A stretch of DNA of 64,000 nucleotides, from the NCBI GenBank assembly GCA_963930775.1, contig OZ005697.1, positions 5,912,292 to 5,976,291 on the forward strand, written 5' to 3'. A model generated the notes under the pieces. That model was not told where the DNA came from, did no database searches, and saw only the letters and a list, made by a program, of their open reading frames with translations. The position numbers were made by a program, and so were the translations under genes. The stretch is from Cliona cf. orientalis (lineage: Eukaryota; Porifera; Demospongiae; Clionaida; Clionaidae). This document shows, piece after piece, positions 22,501 to 37,500 of the stretch; the stretch's first letter is position 1, and every line of letters begins with the position of its first letter.

Positions 22501-25500
22501 AGCTCACCGAGTTCTTTCCCAACAGCATCCTTTGCGAGGCACAGGAGTGCGTGATTAATACCTGCCATATGTTTCTATACATTTCATGTCGGTGCACGTG
22601 ACACATTGGTGATATTAATTTTGATGATGCACGTCCAACCTCCTCTGGGTGGTACCACTTACATGTAAGACACACATGCCCACTTACTCTGCTCGAAATG
22701 CATTTTGTGATGTCCATCCTACAGCCATCCCTGACCATCCTATAGCAAAGCTTGGCTGTGTTGCGAGCATCATCAATGCCTACAGTAATATACATGTACG
22801 TGTACACATAATATTATACATAAATACAGGAGTGCTTCATACACAGAAATACATGACATTGTACATGTACATGTGTATGTTAGCAATTCCCCGCCCCCCA
22901 CTAAGGTGAGAGTAAATATTTTGGTAAAGGATAAGCACTAATTTTGGTGCAAAATATTATTGATTGGTAACGAAGCTAGTTATTAATTGCAAAACTTCTA
23001 TACTTTACTTCTTGTGTTGATTTCTAGTACCCATCCATCTACCCATAAAAAATCTTACATGTCTATGGAACCCTATGTGTATGTGTACATGGTAACATAC
23101 AGGTGAATGTATACAAGTACAGATGCAGGCTTACCGGAGTGTTGTCTACCAGTGAACACAATGCCTAGATCTTCCATGGCTCCACTCAGTCCCGACGGCT
23201 TCTGGTCATAGAATCTCTAAAATACCACAATATAAGTGCAAATGTCAGATCAAAAACTTGCCAATCTAACTTAATTCACATGCACCTGGCGGTAAAACTT
23301 AAACCTCGCCAATAATAATGGAGAGTCATTTCGCCAAACCTACACGGAGGATTAAAGTATGATGGGGATTCCATACATGTAGGTAGGGATTCCCAACACA
23401 AATACATGTACATCCCCTTTCTGCATGTAAATATTCAGTGAAGTAAGGGAGGAGGCTTTTGCAGGGGATCATGATATTCTCAGGTGATGATCATTACCAG
23501 CCAACTATTGCCACGTGGAAACAATACATGCACTTTCACTTTACTGGGTTTATAAAACTTGAGAAGAGCAACAGTGCAACACAAATGGCTAGTATACATG
23601 TACTAGTATACTGGTTGCAAGCTACTATTACAGACCTAATATACCATGTTCGGTATGGGATTGTCATACGTGTATATGCAAGTAGAAAATTTTGGCGGAT
23701 TTTGATTTCGCGGTTATATTATAGACCACCAAACTGCCAAATTTTCCGGCTACCACCAAATTTAAATCCACTAATATTCTTGCAATAGCGATTTTGGGCT
23801 CAACCGCCAAATTAAATTCCCACCAATATTTCCGGCTATACGGTATGGAGCAACATTGAGGAAAGATTATGTATTTTAGGGGGGGGGAACCACCATATTA
23901 AAATTTTGTGGGTATTACATCAAAAATTGCACAGAATATACGTGAATGAGCCAGATACACGTATGAATGGGGCAAAGGATCTATGGTGCTCCATCTACAA
24001 TCTATAATGTCACATGACACTATACACGCAGTTTCAAGCATTGTGTCCCCCTTCCCCCATTAACCATTAAGGTTGTTCCGCCCACGCATAATCAAAGTTC
24101 ACATGAATAATAAATGAGAGTTATATTCCAGTTTTTGTCCATGTTCTGTCAAGGCACAGGTAAGTAGCTCTCCTGATGCCTGCCTCATGTACCACAAAAA
24201 CAAAAAGCATACCTGCCACTGTCTGTCTGCGAGCGTGGGTAAGTGTTGCAATTTTCTGCGTCAGTTTTTGCCAAGGCAAACAGCCTGTATGTAATGACAT
24301 CCAAACAAAATGATAGCTTGTGAGTCTCTACAGGGCCAAGTATAGCATTTGAACTCTGTTGAGTTACACAAACAGAAAGCGAACATAAAACTTACTGATC
24401 AGCTACCATATGATTCACTTAATGGCGGCCCTCCAGGACAAAACCTTGTCTGATCATTCACCATCTTCGACTTTTCGATGGACTGCTCCGATCGATGGAC
24501 TATCGTGAATGACAGCAGAGTCAGTTGTTCGAGTCTCTAGTCTTCAAAAGTTGACGCAGAAATTTGGACTTTATTTATATCTGGAAATGGTCGACCATTC
24601 GTTCACGTTTCCAACTAAATTACATTAAAAAATGTGTGAATTGTGTCTGTCGCAATCATTTATAAATTGTGTGTCAAATACTATCCTGTAACCTATGGAT
24701 GTCACTGAGGTATTATACGTGATTTCATCTAGTGCTCTTAACAAGTTATTATTACTGATCACTTGCACTGCAGTGCGAAAATAACACACTCCCCCCACTA
24801 CCTCTCTCTCCTTTCCCTTTTTTCTTCCTTCTCTCTTCCTCTTTTTTGGGGGGGGGGGGGGGGGGGGGGGGAGCTTCCCACCACCCCCCCTCCCCCCGCT
24901 GGACGAAGCCCTAACATTGGGCTAAGCCTATCACATACATTGTATATGTAATGAACTCAAAGATAGGAAAATGCACCTTATAAGTTGCCCGGACATCAAT
25001 CCACTGGTTGAAGTAGTTTGGCTTTCTGATCTGCTTCCTCCGACACTCATAGTTTAGACACACTTCCAAGTCCCAGTCTGTAGAATTACAATGTACACGG
25101 TATGAATCACTGATTCCACTCTATGCAAGCAGTTCTTTCATCTCTTAAATTCTTTGCACATGTCTACTAGAGGGTGTAGTCAACATACAATCACAATAGC
25201 ACCTCAACCTTGAATGCCACTAGATGGAACATTTTGTAAGGCAGTCGGTCTTTATACTGATATTTTGTTCCTCTACTGTCACAAGTCAACAGTTGGCAGC
25301 TAATAGGATTGCATGGACGATCAGGCTAACTACCAACTATATTGGTAAGCGCGAGTAAGCCTCCAGGGTAGTTGAAAATTAGAAGCTATGGTAGACCTGG
25401 GTGAAAATGACTGTGCAAATACATGTACGCGGTTAGCACGAGCATTGGTTGGCACAACGTGAATATCCATGCATATACACAATATATGTAAAAATAGTCA

Positions 25501-28500
25501 CCGTTCAACATTCGGTCATCCCCAATGCACAGGTGTAAGCAGTTCAAAAATAATTATTAACAACGATGGCATTTTGATGTTGGGCCCGACCAAAACAAAT
25601 ATTAATTTACCAGGCCTGCCAGCATCAGGTTTTGGCTGCTGGACCCTCTGGCAGACGTCTGACTTCACAAAACTGCTTCTTTGATGGCTAAGCTATAAGT
25701 CACTAAGGCCAGTCATGTCTCAAACTTGTTTTGCACAGGGTCCGTGGTAAGTGGGTGTGGTTAGTGATGGACCATGCCCCGCAAAAATGCTGCCAGCCCA
25801 CATCATTTCTGAGCTTGGGTAACTAAAAATTTTATTTCCTGGCTTTAAAGAGCAGGCGATACTCAGGGTCGTTGAAGCTTAGTAGCTGAAGGTTTGGACA
25901 AGTACAGAATCAAAGTGCTTCTTTATTTTCGATCGCACCAGAAATAAACAGTTTGGGGCGGTACCGTGCGGTAATACGCACAAAATTTGGCATAAAAACC
26001 GCGGATCTTCACATGTAGTCATTCCATTTCACCTGGGAAGTGCCAGGGACACTATGGAATGTAAATATCATGTGTACACCATTCCCAGCTTACCAGACCA
26101 CGTTGCTAGAGCACAGAGTGACATTTCCTCAGTGTAGTCCTTTCCTGGCTCCATTATCACCACACCTCTCTCCTCTGTCATCTTCCTCACCCAGCGACCA
26201 AACAGATAGAGACAGGTGGCCACAGGAACTCCATTGTCAACTTGCTCCTGTGTTAAACAATGTGCAGTAAACGTCCAGTGACCTACAATGTATAGTAGAA
26301 TCCCTCTGATCACAACACCCTTGGGACCCAGTTTTGGTGGTCAGAGTATTTGGTGCCCTATTTTCAGGGGTTATTGATTTAGCATGGGTGTGGGTTACTG
26401 CTAAAAATTGACGATGTAATGTGATCTATGTATAAATTAACCCCACAGTAAAGCACATGGATGCTACTCACCGAGAGATTAGAACTTTTAGCATACTTGT
26501 AGTGCTCTATCTACCCCCCCCCCCCCCCCCCCCCAAAAAAAACACCCAGCTTCCCCCACCCCCCCAAAGGAAGAGAGAAAGGGAAAGGAGAGAGAGGTAG
26601 TGGGGCGGAGTGTGTCATTTTTTGCACTGCGATGCAAGTGATCAGTAATAATAACATAAGAGCACTAGATGAAATCACGTAATACCTCAGTGACATCCAA
26701 AAAGACATCTTGATGGTTAATGAGGGAGGGGGGACACGGTGTGTGAAACTGCCACACCCACGCTCCCCCCTCACCATTATTTTCTGGATGAAACCTTTGA
26801 ATTTTGTCCACTTCTTCTTGCTATTTTTTTTTAAAACAAGTCTACAAGTCTGTTTCCAATGCAACCGTGACATTGCATGGGCAGTGAGTGGTATTGTTGG
26901 AGGCTACATGTAACTAAGGCAAGTGTGTAATAGTGAGGTGCCTATATTTCAGGGGTTAAATACACAGCTAATATAGGCAATACAATCCGTGCCTGACATG
27001 TGTGATCACTTTAGCAGGGAGTCCGCAATTCATGAGGCTGAGGGTCCACTGTATCTACAGTGCATATACACTGTACAAGCTCTCAGGATAGTGTGGACAT
27101 TCTCACTTACTTGTACATACAATGTACAAATGTACATTTGGACTACACTGTACAAAATAAATGTACATTTGGACTACTGTATACCGTAGGACGGCTTTTA
27201 ATTGCATAGTTTAATGATTGCATTCTAGTCAAGTCAGGCCAAATTGCAAATCCAATAATTGTGATGGATGACCCCATACCGTACTGTAGTATACGTGCAT
27301 GTTTATGTTTGCGAATCTATTTATTGCAAAACGTAGAAAAATTCGCAATTCGCAATTAATAGATACTCGCAATTAAAACCCAGCCTACGGTATGTAGCTA
27401 ACATTTCTCACCTGAGAAATTCCAGTGAGGGCCTTGCAGAAATCGCTCAGCTTGGGGTTATCCCTTGGAAGAACATACTGTTGAAACTCATCAATTATCT
27501 TTCCAGTCTCAAGGTCCAGCAAGACAGCAGGGAATTCAACTGCAATAAAATATCAACAACAATAGTATGTATAGCTACAATATCTCATACTGATTACCCA
27601 GATAGCAATAAGAGTGGTTCTGTCTAATGCCACATCAACCCAATGTTCATGAAGAGAATACTGGTATATGGAGTTTAAAGAAGTTAAACGGAGTTAATTG
27701 GTAGGCGGAGGACGCATGCGCGCTAGCAGAAGTTGGAGGCGCGTAAAGTACATTCCTACCGCAGAGTGTCAGTTGCCCACCAGCCAGCAGGAGACGCGTG
27801 TGCGAGCTATCTACTCAAGAGCGAATAGTTGTCAACGGAGACCCTCCTGTCACCTCAGCAAGTCCCCTAACTACCGAGAGTAAAGTCTCCTATCGCCACA
27901 GCAGGTTCCGCTACCTACCGACATGGCCACTCCTCCAGCCGTTCCGGGTCCATCATCGAGCGCCACGACCAGCTCTTCGGGTAAGCTGCCGCACCCAACG
28001 ACAGGGCCGCCTAACCCAAGCAACTACAGCCAAAGCCTCCCCGCATGCATCAGAGCCGCCCCGCATGTCCAGGCATACAATCAAGGACCCTATTTCTCTT
28101 ATTAAATACAGCCTTGCCCTATACTAGGCATGTTAAACCCATCCGCCGGCACCGCCAGGTACACCCCGCTAATGCTGCAAATTTCGCCACGCGCAGCCGA
28201 CTCGGCTGCGTACTAGAATACTCATCCTACCCTACTGCAAAGTGCACAAGCTCTGCAGCTACCTGCCGCTGCCCGCCATCTTGCCCGCCTAACCAGCTCC
28301 CTTGAGGCCTTTAATATGCCAGACAATTTGCGCACCTAATTGACCTAATTGACCACAATAACGTATCCTATACATGCACAGCAGAACCACCCCCCACCAT
28401 GCCTGCAACCACCACTGCTGTAACAGCAGCCATGGGAGTAACACCAGGGAGCTCAGCACTGGCACACATTCCACTAATCACTGCCCATCCCACTACCACA

Positions 28501-31500
28501 CCAACGCTGCTGCCCCCTCCAGCAACAGCCACGCCACCCCCGCCAGCAACATCCATGCCACCCCCACCAGCAACTGCTATGCCAATCCCGCCAGCAACGG
28601 CTATGCCAGCAGCACCTATCATGGCTACAACCAGCTCCACCCCTATAGGGCCCTCAATGCCACCCGCTGTACCAGCAGCCACAGCCAGCGACCCATCCTT
28701 ATTTGCAGCCGATGGTATATGCCCACTCCCAGAACAGCTGAGAAAGAAAATCCTTAACCTCGAGTACGTAGACATGGCCGAGCTCAGGCCGGAATCCTGG
28801 CTATTCCACTCAGACACAGACTCAGCAACCCCACTACAAGGCCTATTCCAACGCCGCAAAGAGCCAGTGACGGACCTCGCAGTGTGGATGCAGTGCTATG
28901 CCTCACTCACATCAGTACTTGTGGAGAAATATCCACAGTACACTAAACACTTCTTGGCTTATATGGCTACAATTGCAACTGGCTATAAACGCTTCAAAGG
29001 TCTATGCTGGGCAGCATATGACGCAGCCTACCGCCGTAAAGCAGCCAGGACAAAATCACTACTATGGGGCAACGTAGATCAATACCTCTACACGGTGTGG
29101 TTTACCAATCAAGCTCAAGGCCCCTCATGCACCAATTGCCTCAGCTGCGAGCACACAATGGACACCTGCCCGAACCTACCCATTCCCCTTCTTGGGCAAC
29201 TGCTTCCCTCCCAACAGCAAATGCAAACCAGCTGGAATCAATCCCAACAGCGTCCAGGGCCCATGCACACCAAACAGGCCCAAGAACCATGTGGCCTCTA
29301 CAACGCAGCCGCAGGGCCTCGCTGTGCCTTCAACCCCTGCAAGTACGCCCATACCTGCAAATCATGCGGTGGAGGTCATCCTGCGTCCTCGTGCCCCCGC
29401 CTCTCCAGAAAACGCCAGCAAAACCCCAACTGGCAACCACAAAAGTTTATGAAGCCGTTTCCCAACTAAGCAATAACTCATGATAAGCAAGCAAGCTAGG
29501 ACACCCAAGAACTCTGCTAACATACCCAATCGGGGAAACTGGCTATCAGCACTCGTGATCAATTATGTATCCACTATAGCATAACCAACCATTCAAACCA
29601 GCTGAAAGATTATTTAATCACCGATTCTTATTACTCGTAACTGATCATATATTTTATCAGTATCCTGACTATCTCGATTACCCAAATCTTCTATGTACAC
29701 AATTCTTAATAATAATAATTATTATTTACATAAAAATAAAATCCTGCATGACTGCATGTCTTCTCCGCCCCTCGGGCGTGACAATCATTAACGTAATATT
29801 ATGCAACTATACTCACACAGGCTCGCACAACCCATTCACATCTGAAGGGCTTTATCGCTACTCAAATGACCTACTAACACTAAATAGCTACTCCTCGCCG
29901 GAGTCTCAGCCAATCCCAGCCTGCCTCACCCACATTACCACCCCACTGAACTTAGAGGCGTGGGACATGTGCCTTCGGAACCACCCAGATAGGACATTCG
30001 CAAGCTACATACTTTCAGGAATATCTCACGGGTTTCACATTGGGTTCAACCATGAAACGCCCATTCGCTCAGCCAAAGGAAACATGAGCTCAGCAGCACA
30101 CCATGCGCCAGTCATCGAGGACTACCTAAAGGCTGAGCTAGAGGCCAACCGCATTCTCGGCCCGTTTCAACCAAGCAACATGCCCTGCCCCATCCATATC
30201 AGCCCAATAGGCATCATCCCCAAACGACACCAACACAACAAATGGCGACTAATCGTCGACATATCCTCCCCTAATGGAGCAAGCATAAATGACGGCATCA
30301 ACCCCTCCTTCACCTCTCTATCATACATCCACATCCAAGATGTGATCAAACAGATTATGGATCTGGGGCCAGGGGCACTCCTAGCAAAAATTGATATAAA
30401 AAGTGCATATCGCATTATACCAGTCCATCCCTCGGACAGACCGCTGCTGGGCATGTCTTTCCAACATCAAGTCTACATTGACGCATCACTACCCTTCGGC
30501 CTACGGTCGGCTCCCAAAATTTTTAACTCCCTAGCAGATGCCTTATTATGGATACTATTGCAGCACAGCGTCTCCCATTTACTGCACTACCTGGATGATT
30601 TCATTACCATGGGTCGAGCAGCAACAACCCAGTGCCAGATGAATTATGACATTATTCACAGCATATGTGAGCTGCTTGGAGTGCCACTAGCAGAGGACAA
30701 ATGTGATGGCCCGTGTACGCTCCTAGAATATCTAGGATTCCTCCTGGACACAACAAAGATGACGGTATCTCTACCAAGAGAGAAACTGAACAGACTAATA
30801 CACCTAATACAATCATGGAGCAATCGTAAGACATGCACCAAACACGACCTGGACTCACTCATAGGCCAGCTCCAACATGCCAGTGCAGTAGTAAAGCCAG
30901 GCCGATCATTCCTCCGCCGCATGATTGTACTCGCCAAATCAAGACACCTCCCCTCCCACCCAATCCGCTTAAACCAAGGATTCCGCTCGGATTTAGCATG
31001 GTGGCACCTATTCCTCAAGCAATGGAATGGCATATCACTAATGTCAGCAATTGGCCAGGAAAAGCCAGAATTCACAGTCACAACAGACGCATCAGGCTCT
31101 TGGGGCTGCGGAGCACATTTCTCAAGCCACTGGTTCCAACTAAAATGGACGCCAGCTGCCGCCTCTCACTCCATCGCCTTTCTGGAGCTAGTGCCAATAG
31201 TAATATCAGGTTTAGTATGGGGAAAACACTGGAAAGGTACCCATGTGCTTTGCAGATGCGATAATCTCGCCGCAGTTGAAGTCATTCAATCACGTTACTC
31301 ACGAGACGACAACCTAATGCACCTGCTCCGCTGCTTATTCTTTGCCGAAGCAGCATTCAATTTCACATTCCTACCTCAGCACCTACCAGGCCGGCTAAAT
31401 GAAATGGCAGACGCTCTGTCCCGCAATAGCATCTCCCCTACCATGCTGCACACCAACGGTCTGGATCCGCACCCAACAGTAATCCATAGAGAAATCCCTA

Positions 31501-34500
31501 ACCTTTTACTCAACATGCAGGTAGACTGGCTCTCACAGACATGGACAGCCTTGTTCAATTCTATTTTGAGCAAGGTCTGAGTTCATCCACACATCGCACC
31601 TACACAACCGGTATCAATCGCTTTAACAAGTTCTGCTTAGTCCACGACATCAAGGACCCTTTCCCACTATCCCAAACTCTCTTATGCTATTTTGTTTCAT
31701 ATCTCGCTAATCAGGGTTTATCGACAGGCACTATCAAGGTCTACCTTTCCGCACTACGTCACAAACAAGTATCGCTAGGCCACCCTGACCCCCAGCATTC
31801 CTCAATGCCAAAATTAAAACTAGTCACGAATGGAGTTACTAGGGCAAAGGCAAAACAGCCATCCTCATCAACAGGACCATCACGTCTCCCTATAACCCCT
31901 ACCATCCTCCACCAAATCAAGCAGGTCTGGTCCAAAGATAATGCAAACCCGGACATAATCATGCTATGGGCGGCTTGCACTACGGCATTTTTTGGATTCT
32001 TCCGTATGGGTGAACTAACGGTACCGTCACCCGCAGCATTCGATCCATCCACCCATATTACAATTCGGGACATAGCTATCGACAAGAGAGATAACCCATC
32101 GTTGATTCAGATACATCTCAAAGTATCAAAAACGGATCAGGAGAGGAAAGGGGTATCTATCTTCATTGGGAAGACAGGAGATGATATTTGCCCAGTAGCA
32201 GCTCTAACGGCATATTTGGCGACCCAGGATCGTGGAGACGGCCCACTGTTTCAATTCAAGGATCGGACTCCACTGACAAAAGACAGGTTTATCCACCATG
32301 TTCGAGCAGCATTGTCATCCGCAGGCTACAACCCATCACTCTACGCAGGCCACAGTTTCCGAATAGGGGCGGCCACTACAGCTGCGGAACGGGGAATTGA
32401 AGACTCCACGATCAAAGCTTTAGGGAGGTGGAAGAGTGACACATTTCAGACATACATCAGAATCCCCCGAGATAAACTAGCAGCAATAGCTCCCATTCTC
32501 AGCAGGCCAACGTCCCAGCCACAATAAACTTAAAGCTAAACAGTCATAGCTACACTTGCTTGTGCTAATTAATTACTTGAATGATATCATCAAATTCTAA
32601 ACATCCAGGTTGTCAGGTGTGACTGGGGGTAGGAGGTTAACCTCCAATGGGCCGGAAGTCAAGGACTTCATTACCCCCAGTCACGATTGAATAGTAACAT
32701 TACTACTTAACTAGCTAATTAGTCCGGGGCAACTTCATTAGCCATAAATAGATTGATGATAATTAAGGGGCAACTCGGTAACCGCATACCAATATCTGGG
32801 GGCAGGGTTGGCCCAAGTCCGGCATACCTACATCATTAGTGAAGACACCGTAACTTGACAGGAGAAGATGACATTGCAGAATAATTAGATACGTAGCTAC
32901 CAATTAAATGGAGTTTAAAGAAGTTAAACGGAGTTAATTGGTAGGCGGAGGACGCATGCGCGCTAGCAGAAGTTGGAGGCGCGTAAAGTACATTCCTACC
33001 GCAGAGTGTCAGTTGCCCACCAGCCAGCAGGAGACGCGTGTGCGAGCTATCTACTCAAGAGCGAATAGTTGTCCCTCCCAAGACTTCCCACCCTATATTA
33101 CTCCACTGGCATAACATTCCCAGTGTGACGGTTGGGCTAATCCTTCCGGAAGTCAAGGACTTCATTACCCCCAGTCACGATTGAATAGTAACATTACTAC
33201 TTAACTAGCTAATTAGTCCGGGGCAACTTCATTAGCCATAAATAGATTGATGATAATTAAGGGGCAACTCGGTAACCGCATACCAATATCTGGGGGCAGG
33301 GTTGGCCCAAGTCCGGCATACCTACATCATTAGTGAAGACACCGTAACTTGACAGGAGAAGATGACATTGCAGAATAATTAGATACGTAGCTACCAATTA
33401 AGTGGGTGGATGTTGATGTAAATCAGCAAAACGATAATATTATCATGTTGTACTAATTCTCATGAAACATATGTATCGGGAAATAGTTTTTGCAGATAAT
33501 GGTGAAATTAAACCCATGAAATAAACAGTGTACAATGGGCATGAGAGTGTGTCCATGAAAACTTGAAAGTAAAAAATTGGATCCCTTAAAAATTTCCTGT
33601 CATATTATAGTATATAGTACATCATTACATACATGTATGGGTGGTGGATCAGAATCCAACCACTAACTTGGTATTCACTATGATCAGGCATTTTTGTACA
33701 TAGGGCAAGGGGGGAGGGTGTGGAAGACGACCACAGTTGTTTGCTACATGTATACAGCAGCCCATATCCATACTTATGTTACATGTACATGTACAGTGTA
33801 TGACTACTACCAGGACTACAGGTAAGTCCTGTGGCCTGCACCATCAAAGGCCACATTCTACACCTACATGTACCTGTACAATGTACATGTAATACTGCAA
33901 TTGTGTGCCATACAAAGGATCTTACCTCCTTCAGAAAAATCCCTACCTGGTGTCAACTATGAACACCAGAATGATCAACTATCCATCCACTAACTTACTT
34001 ATCTCCTGGAAGCCCTTCTTGTTTTCCCAGCATGTAGACTCAAAGTCAATCACAATTAAATACGACAGTAGTTGACCTGAAAGTGAATTAACAAACACAT
34101 GAATCAAACCAACTCTATTCAACGGAACCCTGTTAGTTAGCAAACTATTTGCTCAAATTACATAACAATATATTAATTACATATATGGCATATCCGGGCC
34201 ATCCCTACTTATAGAGTCTACCGACTCTATGATTATTTGTACATGTAGATACATGTATCCCCTTTGAGTGTAAAGAGAAAACCTCAAATGATATGATATT
34301 TAGCTGGGGAGGGTATCAACTTATTGAGGGAGTAGAATTTAAAATTGTAGTGTAGAACTCTTGTGTTCTCACAAGTTGATCACTGCTGTGTGCCCTGTAC
34401 AGAAAATCTAATTATATACACTGTACATGTGATGATTTTTCAATGTTGAAAAGGTGCTTGATCCTTCCCTTGAAGTTGCTTGATTAGGTTTATATTATGA

Positions 34501-37500
34501 TCCAGCAATTTTTGAGGAATAGGTACCTAGATGTAAAAGGAATGGCCTAGTAGCTTAATTAACTTTCTATTGTTGTGATCCGTTACTTTTTTGTCGTAGA
34601 TAAGTGAGTTAGTTATGCCCTTTTCTGTTCACGTAAAGAGCATAATAGTGGTGATTACTCTGGTTCTCACCATCTCGCTAACTTGAGCTCGATGAGTGAA
34701 GTGTCATCGAGGTGTTCAGGGTAGATCCCGATTCATTATGGCACGCATCGTCACACCATCACATTATAGATTACGTAAAGGAAACCGCTCATGTGAGCAA
34801 TTATATTTGCATAGAACGATGGATGTGTACTCCATGTTATACATGCATGTGAGGTTGATGAATTATATGTGATGAATATTTAAACAGAGCTGGACCAGGA
34901 GGAGCCGGGAAGAGCATAAAATTTAAAATTAGTGTGTAGGGTATATGTAGGTATTGTGAGACAGTTGGTATTATGAGATACTTTCATGAATTCAAACTAA
35001 AACCTTACACGAGCTATCTTTTAGGTAGGCGGTGTCCAGGTTAAAATTACAGTTCTGCGCATGCGCATAATTAGGTGAGCTGCTGCATGGTCACATTGCA
35101 TTTGGAAGCGCTGACATGGCTGAATCCAGGACTCGACTTTAATAGACCTAGATCTATTTCAAGTGAGTTTCTTTTTGCATTTATCATGAAATATAGAAGT
35201 TTGGTAAGGCTTTTGCATGTATCAGTATATTCAGGCGAATAGGACTACCTGTCTATTCTAAATAAAGCACACTTCTTTGTCTGTTATACCTACCTATAGA
35301 AATGTTGAAGCGAAAATAATGGACAGAGGAAAGCATGGAGGCTGCTGTGCAGTGTGTTAAAGATGGCAGTAAGGGTCTTAGAGAAAGTGCTCGATTGTAC
35401 AATGTTCCAGTAGAAACATTGCGAAGACATGCAATTGGAGAGTGTGGCACGGTAGTAGGCCAGGACCACCAACCGTATTGACAGAAGAGCAAGAGGACAC
35501 TCTAGCTAAATATCTGATTCAAATGTCGGAAATGGGATTCGGCCTACATAGAGAAACAGTAATGGAAATGGCGTACGAAATTGCTGAGAAAACAGGAAGA
35601 AAACATCCTTTCAAGAATGAGACAGCTGGAAGAGCATGGTTCAAAGGATTTCAGAGGCGACATCCAAAGTTGACAATGTGAAAACCCCAACCACTCTCGT
35701 ATTGTAGAGCAGCATCCGCTAATCAGGAAACCATAGATGATTTCTTCGGTAAGCTAGGAGCCATGTACATGTATGGGCTACTAAATCTAATTAGTAAGCC
35801 TATGCAAGTCTATAATGCCGACGAAACCGGTATAAGCAAGCCAGGCAAGGTAGTTGCCGAACTGGGACGCCGGAATGTGTATGCCATTACTTCCGCTGAG
35901 AGGGGGAAGACGCATACAGTATTATCGTGCGTCTCGGCTTCTGGTCATACATTGCCCCCCATGATGGTATATCCCCGGAAGAAATGTGTTCCAGAAAACA
36001 TGCGAGAGGGTGCTGTTCCGGGTACAATGTTCGTCAACAGTGAAACCGGATGGATTAATGCCAATATCTTTATAAGTTTTTCATCGAACAAGTGCCCTCT
36101 GCTAGGCCAATCTTGCTCATACTGGATGGCCACACATCTCATACGTCCATCGAGTTAATCGAACTAGCTCGTGAGAATAGTGTTCATCTTTTGTGCCTCC
36201 CTCCACATACGACACACATTCTTCAGCCGTTAGACGTTGGTGTATTCAAGTCATTCAAGGGTAATTTCTCCAAAACATGCATAAGAAGTTTGGCCAAGTA
36301 TCCCGGGAGAGTTATTACTGTCGATAGATTGGCATCTCTCGTAGCTGAGGCGTGGCCTTTATCATTGACGATGGTGAATGTGTTGAGCGGTTTTAAGAAA
36401 TGTGGAATTTCCCTTTGAACCCAGGAGAGATCAGCGATAGGCAGCTTGCCCCCTCCAAAGCTGTTGGTTCTAAAGGTGATCATGAGTGTCAGACTCCAGG
36501 GTCTCCCCTCTTCACAAAAGAAAAAGAAGAACTTTTTCAAAAGCGTTATGAAGAGAAGTATGATATACAAGATCCAGAATATATTGCGTGGCTAAAAATA
36601 CACCACCCAGAAGTAAACTTGAGCCCGGCAGATACATCGTCACTATCCTCAGCAAAACAAGACTCTGTCGATTCATCTCAAGTTCTTTCTGATATACTTG
36701 TATTACCGCACACGGAAGCCACGGTATCGAAGAAGAGACAAAGGGAGCCAGCACGTGCCAAATGCCTAACAGATGATTCGGTGCTTGAAGAGATGAAGAG
36801 CAAAGTAAAGGAAAAAGAAGAGAAAGAAGAGGAAAAGAGAGCTAAGACACTTGAGAGAGAAGAGAAGAGACGACAAAAACAACTAAACCTAGAGAGAAAA
36901 CAGCAAAAGAAAGAACAGAAGCAGGAGAATGCTGGTGTAGAGAGAAAGAAGAAAAGGGGAGAATCACTAGTTGATTTGGTGTCAAACCTGAAACTACATG
37001 TACGTGACTCAGAGGAATCAGGAGCAGATTCAGGTGACACTGTGTCGGATACAGTCTGTCCCACATGTGGTGTGCTGTTCTCAACCGATGGTAAAAGAAG
37101 ATGGGTTGGTTGCGATGGATGTGGGGATTGGTATCACGTCAATTGCACTCACCTCAAAGGGAAAAGACGGCTTCCTGAACATTTTTTCTGCGAGAATTGT
37201 GTGTAAATGGTGACAGTTGTATGTGGAAATCTCTGTTATTATGTTCTTAAAAGTGTCTCATAATTGGAACATTGTCTCATAATATATTGTATATACATTG
37301 AAATTGGTTTACAACAAGAATTTTAATGTCACAATGACTGCAGGTGGAAAGGTGGTAATGTGGGTATTGGATGGTGGTATAATGATGCATATGTGGAAAA
37401 AACAGGGGCGGCTGAGGGTAGGTCAGTTTGGGGGGGCAGTCAGGCACCCACAAGTTTTATAACAAATGTCATATTTAGTACAGTTCAATAAACAGAGCTT

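Larger units (their letters stand above)
27668..33401 (+). mobile_element. Ngaro-type (DIRS order) tyrosine-recombinase retroelement, looks whole
   Basis: The element has the split direct repeats known from Ngaro and PAT elements: A1 (27668-27833), three open frames, B1 (32652-32907), A2 (32908-33073) and B2 (33146-33401). A1 and A2 (166 bp), and B1 and B2 (256 bp), look identical, so the copy is young. Parts are a gag-like frame, reverse transcriptase with RNase H, and a tyrosine recombinase in place of a DDE integrase. It sits in the fourth-to-third exon intron of ERI2, antisense to the host gene. No target duplication is expected for this class. Confidence 0.9.

Noticed and set aside
26511-26873. 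120-codon minus-strand frame with poly-Gly end
   Set aside because: It is produced by the C-run and AG-rich tract of the inverted repeat arm.
26290-27065. Possible Tigger-like MITE with CAGTGGACCCTCAG at its right end
   Set aside because: The left end matches only weakly and the shared inner motif is direct rather than inverted, so the limits cannot be supported.
34640-34760. Candidate first exon of ERI2 on the minus strand ending at a GTGAGA donor
   Set aside because: The required phase passes through a stop and has no ATG; the exons at 39134-39103 and 39046-39018 fit the family N-terminus and close the phase.
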